64,000 bases of DNA from Vibrionaceae bacterium (GCA_018222805.1 JAAEZQ010000010.1:1-64000), one strand, 5' to 3'. Shown: positions 8,681 through 17,984, counted from the stretch's first letter. Program-made: numbers and translations. Notes: a model not told the origin generated them from the sequence alone.

Positions 8681-9295
8681 ATGACAACACTTGAACAACG
8701 ATTAAAAGAAATCAAAATCGTCCCAGTGATCGCTATTAACGATGCAGCTCACGCGCTTCCTCTGGCGAAAGTATTAGTAGAGAACGGCCTTCCATGTGCC
8801 GAAGTGACTTTCCGCACTGAAGCTGCGGCAGAATCGATCCGTATAATGCGTGAAGCTTATCCGGAATTGTTGATTGGAGCGGGCACTGTGCTAACGACAG
8901 AGCAAGTGGATATTGCTATCGATGCAGGTGTAGATTTCATCGTCAGCCCGGGCTTTAACCCAACTACAGTGAAATACTGTCAGCAGCGTAATATTGCGAT
9001 TGTACCGGGTGTGAACAACCCAAGCTTGGTTGAGCAGGCAATGGAAATGGGCTTGCGTACTCTGAAGTTTTTCCCCGCAGAGCCATCTGGTGGTGTGAAC
9101 ATGCTAAAAGCTCTCACGGCAGTTTACCCAGTCAACTTCATGCCAACAGGCGGCGTAAGCCCTGCTAACGTAGAAGATTACCTAGCACTTAAGTCAGTTA
9201 TCGCGTGTGGTGGTACCTGGATGGTGCCAACGACATTGATGGACAATGGCGACTGGGACGGTCTCGCTGAGCTGGTTCGTGCGGTTAAATCATAA
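8681..9295 (+). CDS. eda: KHG/KDPG aldolase
   Basis: A 204-residue cytosolic class I aldolase of the Entner-Doudoroff pathway, splitting 2-keto-3-deoxy-6-phosphogluconate into pyruvate and glyceraldehyde-3-phosphate; family members also cleave 4-hydroxy-2-oxoglutarate. The Schiff-base lysine is Lys129 in LKFFPAE, with Glu41 in CAEVTFRTE as the general acid/base. The phosphate-binding PTGGV and CGGTW segments are present. Length is normal. AGAGG lies upstream of the ATG and a terminator follows. No edd or gluconate genes are adjacent here, so it is not part of a complete local pathway operon. Confidence 0.95.
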   Translation: MTTLEQRLKEIKIVPVIAINDAAHALPLAKVLVENGLPCAEVTFRTEAAAESIRIMREAYPELLIGAGTVLTTEQVDIAIDAGVDFIVSPGFNPTTVKYCQQRNIAIVPGVNNPSLVEQAMEMGLRTLKFFPAEPSGGVNMLKALTAVYPVNFMPTGGVSPANVEDYLALKSVIACGGTWMVPTTLMDNGDWDGLAELVRAVKS

Positions 9296-9340
9296 GCGAG
9301 CTTCGTTCTATCACTCCCTCAGCGGTGTATTGGTAATATG

Positions 9341-9365
9341 AAAAGGGCCTTGAGTGGCCCTTTTT
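9341..9365 (+). terminator. Terminator after eda
   Basis: Stem AAAAGGGCC/GGCCCTTTTT with loop TTGAGT, ending in five T. The A-rich left arm would also allow use from the other strand. Confidence 0.88.
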
Positions 9366-9673
9366 ATCAAACCTCTCCTCGACAAGCTCTTTCTCTCAAA
9401 ACCACTCTTTCTCTGCCATGGCGGCTGTCCGGGATCATTAAACCACGACAGTATTAGCTGAATCTGCAAACATAACGACGCTTTACTATTTTCTCTTTCC
9501 GATTAATCAACTTCTTAAGTTCGTTATAATTGAAATATAATGATACTGAATGTTATTTGTGTTTATATTTGTGACGGTTATTATGCCGGGTGGTTTTGTA
9601 TTGAAATTTATCAATTGAGTATTCATTACTCCTTTGAGTGTTATTGAATATCGAGAAGTAATTAGGAATAAAC
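9366..9673 (+). other. hutX upstream region
   Basis: About 300 bp without a gene. The right half (9510-9660) is very AT-rich and holds the Fur-like box and presumably the hutX promoter. I see no other structured element or reading frame worth reporting. Confidence 0.5.
9536..9554 (+). promoter_or_regulatory. Fur box candidate upstream of hutX
   Basis: The 19-base stretch starting TATAATGATACT matches the Fur consensus at 13 of 19 positions, with nine in a row (ATAATGATA). It lies 120 bp upstream of hutX in AT-rich DNA. Iron repression of the haem genes is established in Vibrio; use of this site is inferred. Confidence 0.5.
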
Positions 9674-10195
9674 ATGTACACCACTTGTTCTGAAGCAGAA
9701 GTAAAACAAAAAGTAGCCGCCGCACTGTTGGAAGATGCAACAACCCCGGTATCAAGTATGTCTCAACAACTGGGTTTGAATGAAGGAGCGATTACGTTTG
9801 CATTACCTGAAGAGATGGTCACACGCGTTGCTGGCGAACATGCTCAAGCCATTTTAGAACAGTTACCGGAATGGGGGATCGTGACTACGATTGTTCACTC
9901 CTTCGGTTCAATATTTGAAACCAAAGCTAAGTTCCCTAAAGGCAAAGAAGCACACGGTTACTATAATTTGATGGGCAGAGAGGGTGAACTACATGGTCAT
10001 TTGCGTTTGGATCTAGTGGAACATATCGCATTTGTTAGTACGTCATTCCGTGGTATGGAAAGTCACTATATTGGCTTCTTTAATGTGGAAGGTAATTGTG
10101 TTTTTAAAGCGTATCTAGGAAGAGATAAAAAACGGCAACTTTTCCCACACCAGGTAGAAGCGTTTATGCAAATCAAAAAGGAGTTTGCCGCGTGA
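9674..10195 (+). CDS. hutX: Cytosolic haem carrier HutX
   Basis: A 173-residue cytosolic protein of the HutX/HuvX family, which receives imported haem and hands it to the haem-degrading partner HutZ. The family core is visible: LPEWGIVTTIVHSFGSIFE, then FPKGKEAHGYYNLMGREGELHGHLR, then SFRGMESHYIGFFN; the HGxx and SHYIGF stretches are conserved. AGGA precedes the ATG. It overlaps hutZ by four bases (GTGA), so the two are translationally coupled. In Vibrio the usual order is hutW-hutX-hutZ; hutW, the radical-SAM-type member, is not in this window. Iron control is suggested by the Fur-like box upstream. Confidence 0.9.
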   Translation: MYTTCSEAEVKQKVAAALLEDATTPVSSMSQQLGLNEGAITFALPEEMVTRVAGEHAQAILEQLPEWGIVTTIVHSFGSIFETKAKFPKGKEAHGYYNLMGREGELHGHLRLDLVEHIAFVSTSFRGMESHYIGFFNVEGNCVFKAYLGRDKKRQLFPHQVEAFMQIKKEFAA

Positions 10196-10752
10196 AAACA
10201 GCAAGTCAGTCACAAGAAAATACTCAACGAGAAAAAGTGCGTCGTGAACGACTACAAGGGCATTTAGAGACTGAGGTTCGCGAATTCCGTGACTCCCGAA
10301 AAACCTTACAACTGGCAACCATTAATGAAGCGAGCTGCCCGAACTCTACTTACGCGCCTTTCGCTTTTGATAGCAAAGCGTATTACATCCTTGTGAGTGA
10401 CATTGCCGCTCATGGAAAAAATTTAAAAACCAATCGCAATGTTTCGATTTTAATGATCGAGGACGAAAGCGAATGTAAAAACATCTACGCACGTAAACGA
10501 CTTACGTTTGATACTCGTGCGGAACTGGTTGAAAAGCAAACCCAAGGTTGGGAGCTGGGCATCGCTGCTTTACAAGCTCGTTTTGGTGAAATTATTGATA
10601 ATTTAAGCCAGCTTGGTGACTTTAACCTTTACCGTTTGGTACCAGACTCGGGCCGTTATGTAAAAGGGTTTGGGCAAGCGTATGTGATTACAGGTGAGGA
10701 CTTGCTCGACTTTGTTCATTTAACCGAAGGGCATGTTAAAGCGGAAGAATAG
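10192..10752 (+). CDS. hutZ: Haem-degrading protein HutZ
   Basis: A 186-residue cytosolic split-barrel protein of the pyridoxamine-5'-phosphate-oxidase-like superfamily. HutZ cleaves haem to release iron, working with HutX. The barrel runs from about residue 25 (EFRDSRKTLQLATINE) to VKGFGQAYVITGE, and the C-terminal LTEGHVK carries the histidine expected to ligate haem in this family. It starts with GTG overlapping the hutX stop. A second, diverged HutZ-family gene lies at 37474. An inverted repeat lies about 50 bp downstream. Confidence 0.9.
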   Translation: MKTASQSQENTQREKVRRERLQGHLETEVREFRDSRKTLQLATINEASCPNSTYAPFAFDSKAYYILVSDIAAHGKNLKTNRNVSILMIEDESECKNIYARKRLTFDTRAELVEKQTQGWELGIAALQARFGEIIDNLSQLGDFNLYRLVPDSGRYVKGFGQAYVITGEDLLDFVHLTEGHVKAEE

Positions 10753-10799
10753 AGAGGCTCTCAGATTAACGCCTATTTAAGAGCTAACGTTCTAACTAA

Positions 10800-10825
10800 T
10801 TACCCCCGAGCTTGCTCGGGGGTAA
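10800..10825. terminator. Palindrome between convergent hutZ and gor
   Basis: An 11-bp perfect stem TTACCCCCGAG/CTCGGGGGTAA with loop CTTG lies between two converging genes. There is no clear T-run on the + side and only a short one on the - side. It may act as a weak bidirectional terminator or mRNA 3'-end stabiliser. Confidence 0.6.
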
Positions 10826-10878
10826 TGGTATAAGGAACAGGTGATACACGAGGCTTTTAGACTGCCTCATGCTTTACA

Positions 10879-12234
10879 CTACCTCATTGTAACGAACTCT
10901 TCTGAGCCCGTTGGGTGGATAGCGACAACAGAGTCGAAGTCTGCTTTAGTTGCCCCCATCTTCATTGCTACGCCGAAACCTTGAATCATTTCGTCTACCG
11001 TGAAGCCGATACCGTGCAGACCAACCACAGTCTCGTCTTCGCCAGCACATACTAACTTCATCTTACATGGTTGACGGTGCTTAGTGACTGCGGTGTACAT
11101 TGCGGTGAAGCCTGAAGTGTAGACTTTCACGTTGTCTTCGCCGAACTTCGCAATCGCTTCTGGCTCAGTCAGACCGATGGTGCCAATTGGTGGGTGGCTG
11201 AATACCACGGTTGGTACTAGGTCGTAATCCATCTTCGCGTTTGGTTTGTTGTTAAACAGACGCTCAGAAAGCTGGCGACCCGCTTTAACCGCGACTGGTG
11301 TTAGCTCAATACCACCTTCCATGATGTCACCTACACAGTAGATGCCTTTCACGTTGGTTTCTTGGTATTCGTCTACCTTGATGTAGCCTTTGTCGGTGGT
11401 AGCAACGCCAGTTGAAGCCAGGTTGATGGCGTCTGTTGTTGGGTGACGACCAATTGCCCAGATGAGCTGGTCAACGTTTTGGCTTTCACCATTTTCCAAA
11501 TGCAGAGTCAGAGTGCCATCTGCTTCTTTAATGATTTCTTTTGGTACTGAGTGGGTGTGTAGTTTTGGACCTTCAGCGTCCATGACTTCAACCAATGTCT
11601 CGATGATCATTGGATCGAAGCTACGCAGTGGTGACTCTTTACGTACGAACAGGTGCGTTTCCGTACCTAGTGCGTGTAGTACGCCCGCGATTTCAACCGC
11701 GATGTAGCCTGCACCAACAACCGCTACGCGTTTTGGTTGCTCAGCCAGATCGAAGAAGCCGTTTGAATCGATGCCGTATTCAGCGCCCGGAATATTAGGG
11801 ATAGTTGGACGACCACCAACGGCGATCAGGATATGATCGGCGGTGTAGTGTTCACCGTTTACTTCCACCGTTTTCTCGTCAACAAACTTAGCAAAGCCTT
11901 TGATGACGTTGACTTTGTTGTTGCCCAATACGCGGTCGTAAGATTGGTGAATACGACCAATGTACGCCTGACGACTCTCTACCAGCTTGCTCCAGTCGAA
12001 ACCTTTCACGTCGACATCAAACCCGTAATCTTCCGCGTACAGGTTCATTGCTTCTGCGATTTGCGCGCCATGCCACATCACTTTCTTTGGTACACAACCT
12101 ACGTTGACACAGGTGCCGCCAAGGTCTTGTGCTTCAATTAGCGCTACTTTCGCGCCGTACATGGCTGCACGATTTGCAGATGCGATGCCGCCACTGCCGC
12201 CACCGATACAGATATAGTCAAAATGAGTCGCCAT
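10879..12234 (-). CDS. gor: Glutathione reductase
   Basis: A 451-residue cytosolic FAD enzyme that reduces glutathione disulfide with NADPH. The FAD-binding GGGSGGIAS is at residues 11-19; the redox-active pair is Cys42/Cys47 in [13 protein letters not shown]; the NADPH-binding [11 protein letters not shown] is near residue 170; the C-terminal [12 protein letters not shown] supplies the active-site His. Length matches E. coli Gor (450). I place the start at the ATG giving MATHFDY, which has GGAG seven bases upstream; the ATG four codons earlier would include that ribosome-binding site in the coding region. It is the first member of a block shared with E. coli (gor-rlmJ-prlC-rsmJ). Confidence 0.96.
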   Translation of the reverse strand: MATHFDYICIGGGSGGIASANRAAMYGAKVALIEAQDLGGTCVNVGCVPKKVMWHGAQIAEAMNLYAEDYGFDVDVKGFDWSKLVESRQAYIGRIHQSYDRVLGNNKVNVIKGFAKFVDEKTVEVNGEHYTADHILIAVGGRPTIPNIPGAEYGIDSNGFFDLAEQPKRVAVVGAGYIAVEIAGVLHALGTETHLFVRKESPLRSFDPMIIETLVEVMDAEGPKLHTHSVPKEIIKEADGTLTLHLENGESQNVDQLIWAIGRHPTTDAINLASTGVATTDKGYIKVDEYQETNVKGIYCVGDIMEGGIELTPVAVKAGRQLSERLFNNKPNAKMDYDLVPTVVFSHPPIGTIGLTEPEAIAKFGEDNVKVYTSGFTAMYTAVTKHRQPCKMKLVCAGEDETVVGLHGIGFTVDEMIQGFGVAMKMGATKADFDSVVAIHPTGSEEFVTMR

Positions 12235-12447
12235 TACTTTCTCCAAGAGCGTATGAATTTCTGGTTAACAAATACATTGGGGTGATGAGATGTTAACTCA
12301 ATATCGCCGCAACATTTTGTTAAGAAGTCTGCCTATGATAAATCGAATCTGACCAATACCTAAATGGGAAAAAGTGACAATGCTTATGACAAATAGCGAT
12401 GAGAGGCACAAAAACGAGGATTTATGCGTTGCGAGGAGGAAAAGACA

Positions 12448-12472
12448 AGCGCAACGAGGTCGTCGTTGCGCT
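12448..12472 (-). terminator. Palindrome downstream of rlmJ
   Basis: A 10-bp stem AGCGCAACGA/TCGTTGCGCT with a 5-base loop lies 24 bp beyond the rlmJ stop. On the rlmJ strand the following sequence is only moderately T-rich, so it may be a weak terminator. Confidence 0.55.
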
Positions 12473-12495
12473 GAGAGGTTTTTGAGTAGAGTCGC

Positions 12496-13335
12496 TTACT
12501 CTGGCACAATCCAGTCGACTTTCCAGTGACCAGTCGCAGGCGCAATGGCTTCTTGCAGGAACGGCAGAATCTCTTTCATCTGGTTTTCCAGTTTCCATGG
12601 CGGGTTAATCACGATCATGCCCGAGGCAGTCATGCCGCGCTCATTGGTGTCAGGAGAGACGCCAAGTTCAATTTGCAGAATCTTACGAATACCTAGCGCT
12701 TCCAATCCTTCGATCATGTCATCAATGTCGATGCGGTTAACCACCGGATACCAGATAGCGTAGATGCCAGTCGCCCAACGCTTGTGACTCTGGTGAATAG
12801 CTCGCACTACATCGCGATACTCTTTGGCGAGCTCATACGGCGGGTCAATCAGCACCAAGCCACGACGTTCTTGCGGCGGTAAGCTTGCTTTAAGGCGCTG
12901 AAAGCCATCTTCTTTGTAGATGCTTACCTGACGATCGCGATGGAATTCTTGCTCCAAAAGAGGGTGATCCGCAGGGTGTAGCTCTGTTAAGACCATGCGG
13001 TCTTGCTCGCGGATTTGGGCACGTGCCACGCGAGGTGAACCCGGGTAGTAACGTAGCTTCTCACCATTGTTCAGTGCTTTGATGGACTCGATGTAGCTCT
13101 TAATGTCTTCAGGAATGTTCGGGTTATCCCAAATTCGAGCGATGCCTTGTTTGTATTCGCCCGTTTTTTCAGACCACTCATGAGTCAGATCGTAACGGCC
13201 CACACCCGAGTGGGTATCGTGGTAAACGAATGGCTTATCTTTCTGTTTTAGCGAATCAAGAATAAGGCTTTGAACAATGTGTTTGACCACGTCAGCATGG
13301 TTGCCAGCGTGGAAGCTGTGGCGGTAACTTAACAA
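12496..13335 (-). CDS. rlmJ: 23S rRNA m6A2030 methyltransferase RlmJ
   Basis: A 279-residue SAM-dependent enzyme that methylates A2030 of 23S rRNA on naked RNA. The N-terminal SYRHSFHAGNHADVVKH and the catalytic DPPYE motif (LIDPPYELAKEYRD) are diagnostic. I choose a TTG start giving LLSYRHSF, which aligns with the E. coli N-terminus MLSYRHSF and gives the expected length (E. coli 280); the longer frame would add 30 residues with no counterpart. The ribosome-binding site is weak (GAG). It diverges from prlC across a structured 400-bp gap. Confidence 0.93.
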   Translation of the reverse strand: MLSYRHSFHAGNHADVVKHIVQSLILDSLKQKDKPFVYHDTHSGVGRYDLTHEWSEKTGEYKQGIARIWDNPNIPEDIKSYIESIKALNNGEKLRYYPGSPRVARAQIREQDRMVLTELHPADHPLLEQEFHRDRQVSIYKEDGFQRLKASLPPQERRGLVLIDPPYELAKEYRDVVRAIHQSHKRWATGIYAIWYPVVNRIDIDDMIEGLEALGIRKILQIELGVSPDTNERGMTASGMIVINPPWKLENQMKEILPFLQEAIAPATGHWKVDWIVPE

Positions 13336-13523
13336 ATTAAACTCTCGAAACACTCTGTAACTGAGTGTGGTCTGTGATTTCAGATGCAATAAATTTTGCA
13401 ATGTTGGAGGTATTATACCCAACAACCTTAAAGATGCAGAACATCCATTCGGTATTGCTCAATTATTAATTTCATCACTATTGAAATTTCTTTAAGTCAC
13501 CCATACTTACTAAACATATTGAA

Positions 13524-13582
13524 CCTAAATGAGAGTGCGAACTCCAATAGGCGATACTCCTATAGAGTAAGCCTCATTTAGG
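13524..13582. repeat. Nested inverted repeat between rlmJ and prlC
   Basis: Outer arms CCTAAATGAG (13524-13533) and CTCATTTAGG (13573-13582) are perfect complements. Inside, ACTC/GAGT and ATAGG/CCTAT also pair, so the whole 59 bp folds into one long interrupted hairpin. No T-run follows. It may be a palindromic intergenic repeat unit or part of the prlC leader. The rest of the 411-bp gap (13336-13746) shows no other gene. Confidence 0.55.
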
Positions 13583-13746
13583 CATAACTACGCTCAAGGA
13601 CAGAGTCGCTCTCGTTGACCCAAGAGGTTATCGCTGCATAGAGAAAGAGAACGGATATCTCTCCATCCATGTTGTTGGCTTTCCTGTACCTTGAGCTGAC
13701 CTATTTTATAGGTAGTCACAAAGCCAAAACACAAAAGGAATTATTC

Positions 13747-15789
13747 ATGTCTAATCCACTTCTTACGTTTACGGATCTGCCTCCGTTTTCGCAAATTAAA
13801 CCAGAACATATCAAACCTGCGGTGGAGCAGGCGATAGCGGATTGCCGCGCCAAAGTTGAAGAGGTGCTAAAAGAAAAGACGCACCCAACTTGGGACAGCA
13901 TTATTGCGCCGATGGAAGAAACGGATGACCGTTTAAGCCGTATCTGGTCACCTGTTAGCCACATGAATTCAGTGGTAAACAGCGAAGCACTGCGTGAAGC
14001 GTACGAAAGTTGTCTGCCAATCTTGTCGGAATACGGCACTTGGGTGGGTCAACACAAAGGCCTGTACGAAGCGTACAAAGCGATCAAAGCCAGCGACGAA
14101 TTTGCCACACTGACTCGTGCCCAGCAAAAAACCATTACCGATGCACTGCGCGATTTTGAACTCTCCGGTATTGGCCTGCCATCGGATGAGCAGCACCGCT
14201 ACGGTGAAATCAGCAAGCGTATGTCGGAGCTGAGCTCTAAATTCTCTAACAACGTGCTAGATGCGACCATGGGCTGGACCAAGCATATTAGCGATGAAAA
14301 TGACTTAGCAGGCATGCCGGAGTCTGCATTGGCAGCCGCTAAAGCCGCGGCAGAAGCGAAAGAGCTCGAAGGCTACCTGATCACGCTGGATATTCCATCT
14401 TACCTGCCTGTGATGACCTACTGTGACAATCAGGAACTGCGCAGAGAAGTGTACGAAGCGTACGTGACTCGTGCGTCGGATCGTGGTCCAAATGCAGGCC
14501 AGTGGGATAACACCGAAATCATTTCTGAGCAGCTGAAACTGCGCCATGAAGTTGCACGTATGTTGGGGTTCAACACCTTTAGTGAGAAGTCGCTGGCAAC
14601 CAAAATGGCAGAAACACCAGAGCAGGTGTTAGGCTTCCTGAACGATTTGGCCACTCGTGCTAAACCACAAGGTGAGCGTGAGGTGGAAGAGCTTCGCCAA
14701 TTCACGAAAAGTGAGTTTGGTGTTGAAGAGCTAAACGTGTGGGACATCCCGTACTACAGTGAGAAACAAAAACAGCACCTGTTCCAAATCTCAGATGAAG
14801 AGCTGCGTCCTTACTTCCCAGAATCTAAGGTCGTAAGTGGTCTGTTTGAAGTGCTAAACCGTGTGTTTGGTATGAAAGTCGAAGAACGTGAAGGTGTGGA
14901 TAGCTGGCATGAATCGGTTCGCTTCTTCGATATCTTCGATGCACAAGGCACACTACGTGGCAGCTTCTACCTTGACCTTTACGCGCGTGAACACAAACGT
15001 GGCGGCGCTTGGATGGATGATTGCCGTGGCCGTCGCATTACGCTGTCTGGCGAACTGCAAACGCCAGTCGCTTACCTGACTTGTAACTTCAACCGTCCGG
15101 TTGGCGATAAGCCAGCACTGTTTACTCACAATGAAGTCGTGACGTTATTCCACGAATTTGGTCATGGTATTCACCACATGTTGACGCAAGTGGACACTGG
15201 TGCGGTATCTGGCATCAACGGTGTGCCTTGGGATGCCGTTGAGTTGCCTAGCCAATTCCTGGAGAACTGGTGTTGGGAAGAAGAAGCGCTGGCATTTATT
15301 TCTGGTCATTACGAAACGGGTGAACCACTACCAAAAGCGATGCTGGATAAGATGCTGGCGGCGAAGAACTTCCAGTCGGCGATGGGCATTCTACGTCAGC
15401 TTGAGTTCGGTCTGTTCGACTTCACGCTACATACAGAATACGATCCGGAAGTGGGTGCTCGTTTGCTGGAAACCTTAGCGGAAGTGAAGCAGAAAGTGGC
15501 GGTTGTTCCTGCGGTAGAGTGGGCGCGTTTCTCACACAGTTTTGCGCACATCTTTGCTGGTGGTTACAGCGCAGGCTACTACAGCTACCTGTGGGCAGAA
15601 GTGCTGTCTTCGGATGCATTTTCACGTTTTGAAGAAGAAGGCATCTTTAACCAAGACACGGGCCAAAGCTTCCTGAACAACATCCTTGAGATGGGCGGCA
15701 GTGAAGAGCCGATGGAGCTGTTTAAACGCTTCCGTGGTCGTGAACCACAAATTGATGCGCTTTTGCGTCACTCAGGTATTGCCGCGTAA
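13747..15789 (+). CDS. prlC: Oligopeptidase A
   Basis: A 680-residue cytosolic M3 zinc metallopeptidase that degrades short peptides, including cleaved signal peptides. The catalytic HEXXH is HEFGH at residues 469-473, with the downstream ligand Glu in the ELPSQFLENWCWE region. Length equals E. coli PrlC. I use the ATG (MSNPLLTF) preceded by AAAGGAA rather than a TTG-type start 26 codons earlier. In E. coli prlC is followed by rsmJ and is heat-inducible; here the same neighbours occur with asnC inserted between. I see no convincing sigma-32 promoter. A strong terminator follows. Confidence 0.96.
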   Translation: MSNPLLTFTDLPPFSQIKPEHIKPAVEQAIADCRAKVEEVLKEKTHPTWDSIIAPMEETDDRLSRIWSPVSHMNSVVNSEALREAYESCLPILSEYGTWVGQHKGLYEAYKAIKASDEFATLTRAQQKTITDALRDFELSGIGLPSDEQHRYGEISKRMSELSSKFSNNVLDATMGWTKHISDENDLAGMPESALAAAKAAAEAKELEGYLITLDIPSYLPVMTYCDNQELRREVYEAYVTRASDRGPNAGQWDNTEIISEQLKLRHEVARMLGFNTFSEKSLATKMAETPEQVLGFLNDLATRAKPQGEREVEELRQFTKSEFGVEELNVWDIPYYSEKQKQHLFQISDEELRPYFPESKVVSGLFEVLNRVFGMKVEEREGVDSWHESVRFFDIFDAQGTLRGSFYLDLYAREHKRGGAWMDDCRGRRITLSGELQTPVAYLTCNFNRPVGDKPALFTHNEVVTLFHEFGHGIHHMLTQVDTGAVSGINGVPWDAVELPSQFLENWCWEEEALAFISGHYETGEPLPKAMLDKMLAAKNFQSAMGILRQLEFGLFDFTLHTEYDPEVGARLLETLAEVKQKVAVVPAVEWARFSHSFAHIFAGGYSAGYYSYLWAEVLSSDAFSRFEEEGIFNQDTGQSFLNNILEMGGSEEPMELFKRFRGREPQIDALLRHSGIAA

Positions 15790-15807
15790 ACGCAAAAACT
15801 AACATTC

Positions 15808-15834
15808 AGGCCAACCACTAGGTTGGCCTTTTTT
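15808..15834 (+). terminator. Terminator after prlC
   Basis: Stem AGGCCAACC/GGTTGGCCT with loop ACTA followed by six T. Confidence 0.92.
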
Positions 15835-15855
15835 GTGCGGAAATATTAATGTTAA

Positions 15856-16320
15856 TTAAGGATTTACGTTGCGGTTGATCGGGTTTTGCAGCGAGATTAA
15901 CGTCTCTGTGGACTGAACTTCATCAATCGCCTGTAGCTTATCGATAAGGACAAATTGCAGTTCCTCAATCGACTTACACATCAGTTTGACGAAAATATTG
16001 TATGCCCCTGTGGTGTAGTAAGCTTCAACCACTTCGTCTAGCGCGTTGAGTTTCTCTAGTGCTGAGTGGTAGTCACGAGCTGCATTAAGGTTGATACCGA
16101 TAAAACAACACACGTCGTAGCCAAGCTTCTTGGTGTTGACGATCACCTCGGTGCCCTCAATGATGTCTGCTGATTTCATTTTTTCAATCCGCACGTGAAT
16201 CGTGGCGGGGCTGACATCGAACTGCTTTGCCATTTCCGCATAAGGCGTTCTGGCATCGGCCATCAGGGTTTTTAAAATTGCGCGATCGAGGTCATCGAGT
16301 TTCGGCATGCTCGTATTCAT
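15856..16320 (-). CDS. asnC: AsnC transcriptional regulator
   Basis: A 154-residue Lrp/AsnC-family regulator. The N-terminal helix-turn-helix (about 10-58: [20 protein letters not shown], then [16 protein letters not shown]) and the C-terminal ligand-binding RAM domain ([10 protein letters not shown] to LISLQNPI) match E. coli AsnC closely rather than Lrp. AsnC senses asparagine and controls asnA. asnA is not beside it here, unlike in E. coli where asnC and asnA are adjacent. It points leftward toward prlC and diverges from rsmJ, so the 120-bp gap holds both promoters. Confidence 0.92.
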   Translation of the reverse strand: MNTSMPKLDDLDRAILKTLMADARTPYAEMAKQFDVSPATIHVRIEKMKSADIIEGTEVIVNTKKLGYDVCCFIGINLNAARDYHSALEKLNALDEVVEAYYTTGAYNIFVKLMCKSIEELQFVLIDKLQAIDEVQSTETLISLQNPINRNVNP

Positions 16321-16441
16321 ACGATTCGTTCCATGGTTTTTGTTATGGGTTTATTTTAACCAGCTTCCCAGTTACTGCAAGAAAGCCAGTAGTGAGGTAA
16401 ACTCAGCGCCAGTTACCGCGATTTTTTATTGGAGCCTCCTT

Positions 16442-17221
16442 TTGCAACTGCAATTGATTTGTGAAGACCCGTCTCAACAGCCCCATCTTGATGAGCTTGC
16501 TGCTCGCTGGCAGTTGTCTCATTCTGATGACAGTGACTTTGCTTTGGTACTGACTGCCGAACGCTTGGAGCTGCGTAAAGTGGATGAGCCTAAGTTAGGC
16601 GCGATTTTTGTCGATTTGATTGGTGGAGCGGTCGGGCATCGTCGTAAATTCGGTGGCGGCAAAGGTCAGGCAATCGCAAAAGCTGCTGGCTTAAACAAAG
16701 GCGCAACGCCAACGGTTCTGGATGGAACAGCCGGTTTAGGGCGAGATGCGTTCGTTCTGGCATCTCTGGGCTGCAAGGTTCAGATGGTAGAGCGCCATCC
16801 TGTGGTTGCCGCTTTGCTGGATGATGGCTTAGCTCGTGCGAAACAAGATCCAGAAATCGGCGTCTGGGTGTCTGAGCGAATGTCGTTAATTCATGCTTCC
16901 AGTCATGATGCACTAGAAAAACTGGCGCAAGACACTGATTTTGTGAAACCCGATGTAGTCTACCTTGACCCTATGTACCCACATCCGGAAAACAAAAAAA
17001 AATCCGCACTAGTGAAAAAAGAGATGCGCGTATTCCAATCTTTGGTTGGCGCTGATTTAGATGCGGACGATTTGCTAGAGCCCGCAATGGCATTGGCTAC
17101 CAAGCGTGTCGTGGTGAAGCGTCCGGATTACGCCAATTGGCTTAACGACGAAAAACCAAGCATGGCGATAGAAACGAAAAAGAACCGCTTCGACGTTTAT
17201 GTTAAAGCTTCTATGGCGTAA
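16442..17221 (+). CDS. rsmJ: 16S rRNA m2G1516 methyltransferase RsmJ
   Basis: A 259-residue SAM-dependent enzyme that methylates G1516 of 16S rRNA. The SAM-binding stretch [19 protein letters not shown] and the catalytic YLDPMYPH are intact. I use a TTG start giving [10 protein letters not shown], with TGGAGCC about six bases upstream; the longer in-frame extension of 45 residues overlaps the asnC start and reads like a shifted membrane segment with no family counterpart. E. coli RsmJ has 250 residues. As in E. coli it lies near prlC. The neighbouring rRNA methyltransferase rlmJ also starts with TTG. Confidence 0.92.
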   Translation: MQLQLICEDPSQQPHLDELAARWQLSHSDDSDFALVLTAERLELRKVDEPKLGAIFVDLIGGAVGHRRKFGGGKGQAIAKAAGLNKGATPTVLDGTAGLGRDAFVLASLGCKVQMVERHPVVAALLDDGLARAKQDPEIGVWVSERMSLIHASSHDALEKLAQDTDFVKPDVVYLDPMYPHPENKKKSALVKKEMRVFQSLVGADLDADDLLEPAMALATKRVVVKRPDYANWLNDEKPSMAIETKKNRFDVYVKASMA

Positions 17222-17246
17222 CTTTCTGACTCCCAAATCTTTCTGC

Positions 17247-17272
17247 TCACAGCGCGAATTTTCGCGCTGTGA
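17247..17272 (+). terminator. Palindrome after rsmJ
   Basis: Arms TCACAGCGCGAA and TTCGCGCTGTGA are perfect complements; the next bases reach a short T-rich stretch (TTTTCTTT) after a 6-base gap. A weak terminator is likely. Confidence 0.6.
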
Positions 17273-17404
17273 TCCAGCTTTTCTTTCGTGACAACGAACG
17301 AGATTTTCCACTTGCTAATTCGGCAGTCTGACGGTATATCTAAGTAAGAATTATTATTATTTCATGTATCAATGAAGTAATAGTTGGCTATTTGGAGTCG
17401 TCGT

Positions 17405-17974
17405 ATGGCTAAACGTTTATGTAAAATGAATCGCAAACAGATCGCGACCAATCTTGGTGATATCCACCGGTTGGTGGTAGCACCAAAATTTGTCTGTCGC
17501 TCGTGCGCGCGCTCTTCTGCTTCTAAAAATACCTTGTGTAAGCCAGCGGCTATTCCGCCGCAAGCATGCCAAGATAAGCCACTTCACGAGCAGCAAGCCT
17601 GTGGTCTGCTGGCTGAAGCGCTTCCAGCAGAATCTATTGCGGTAACTCCAAAGCAAAGCGCAGAAAAAGCGGCGATTGTTAAACGTGTGGTCGAAAGAGT
17701 AAAAGAGAAAAAACTGGCTGCTAAAGTGGCACCTTCGGTCACTCTTAAAGCGCCAGACCTATTTGATTTAGCAGATAAAAAAGCGCTCAAGAAAGCCAAA
17801 AAGACGCTTAAAAAGCATTACAAGCAACAGAAGAAGCTACTTAAATTAGCCAAGAAGCAGCAAAAATTGCTCAAACGCCAACGTAAGTTAGAGGCACGCA
17901 ATGCCAAGTTGGAAGTTATGTTGCCAACGCCACAAGCGCTCATGAGTGAAAGCTTGCAGGCCAAAGTGCATTAA
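17405..17974 (+). CDS. Lys-rich protein with N-terminal Cys motifs, unknown role
   Basis: A 189-residue protein I cannot assign. The N-terminus (about 1-65) has spaced cysteines, including CRSCARSS and further single Cys residues, suggestive of a small metal-binding or redox module. The C-terminal half (about 115-175) is a highly basic, heptad-like helix dominated by Lys and Leu (KKALKKAKKTLKKHYKQQKK and similar), probably a coiled coil. There is no signal peptide or membrane segment. GGAG precedes the ATG; an in-frame start seven codons earlier is less likely. It stands alone between terminators. Nucleic-acid contact is a guess from charge only. Confidence 0.7.
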   Translation: MAKRLCKMNRKQIATNLGDIHRLVVAPKFVCRSCARSSASKNTLCKPAAIPPQACQDKPLHEQQACGLLAEALPAESIAVTPKQSAEKAAIVKRVVERVKEKKLAAKVAPSVTLKAPDLFDLADKKALKKAKKTLKKHYKQQKKLLKLAKKQQKLLKRQRKLEARNAKLEVMLPTPQALMSESLQAKVH

Positions 17975-17984
17975 TCGAATCAAT

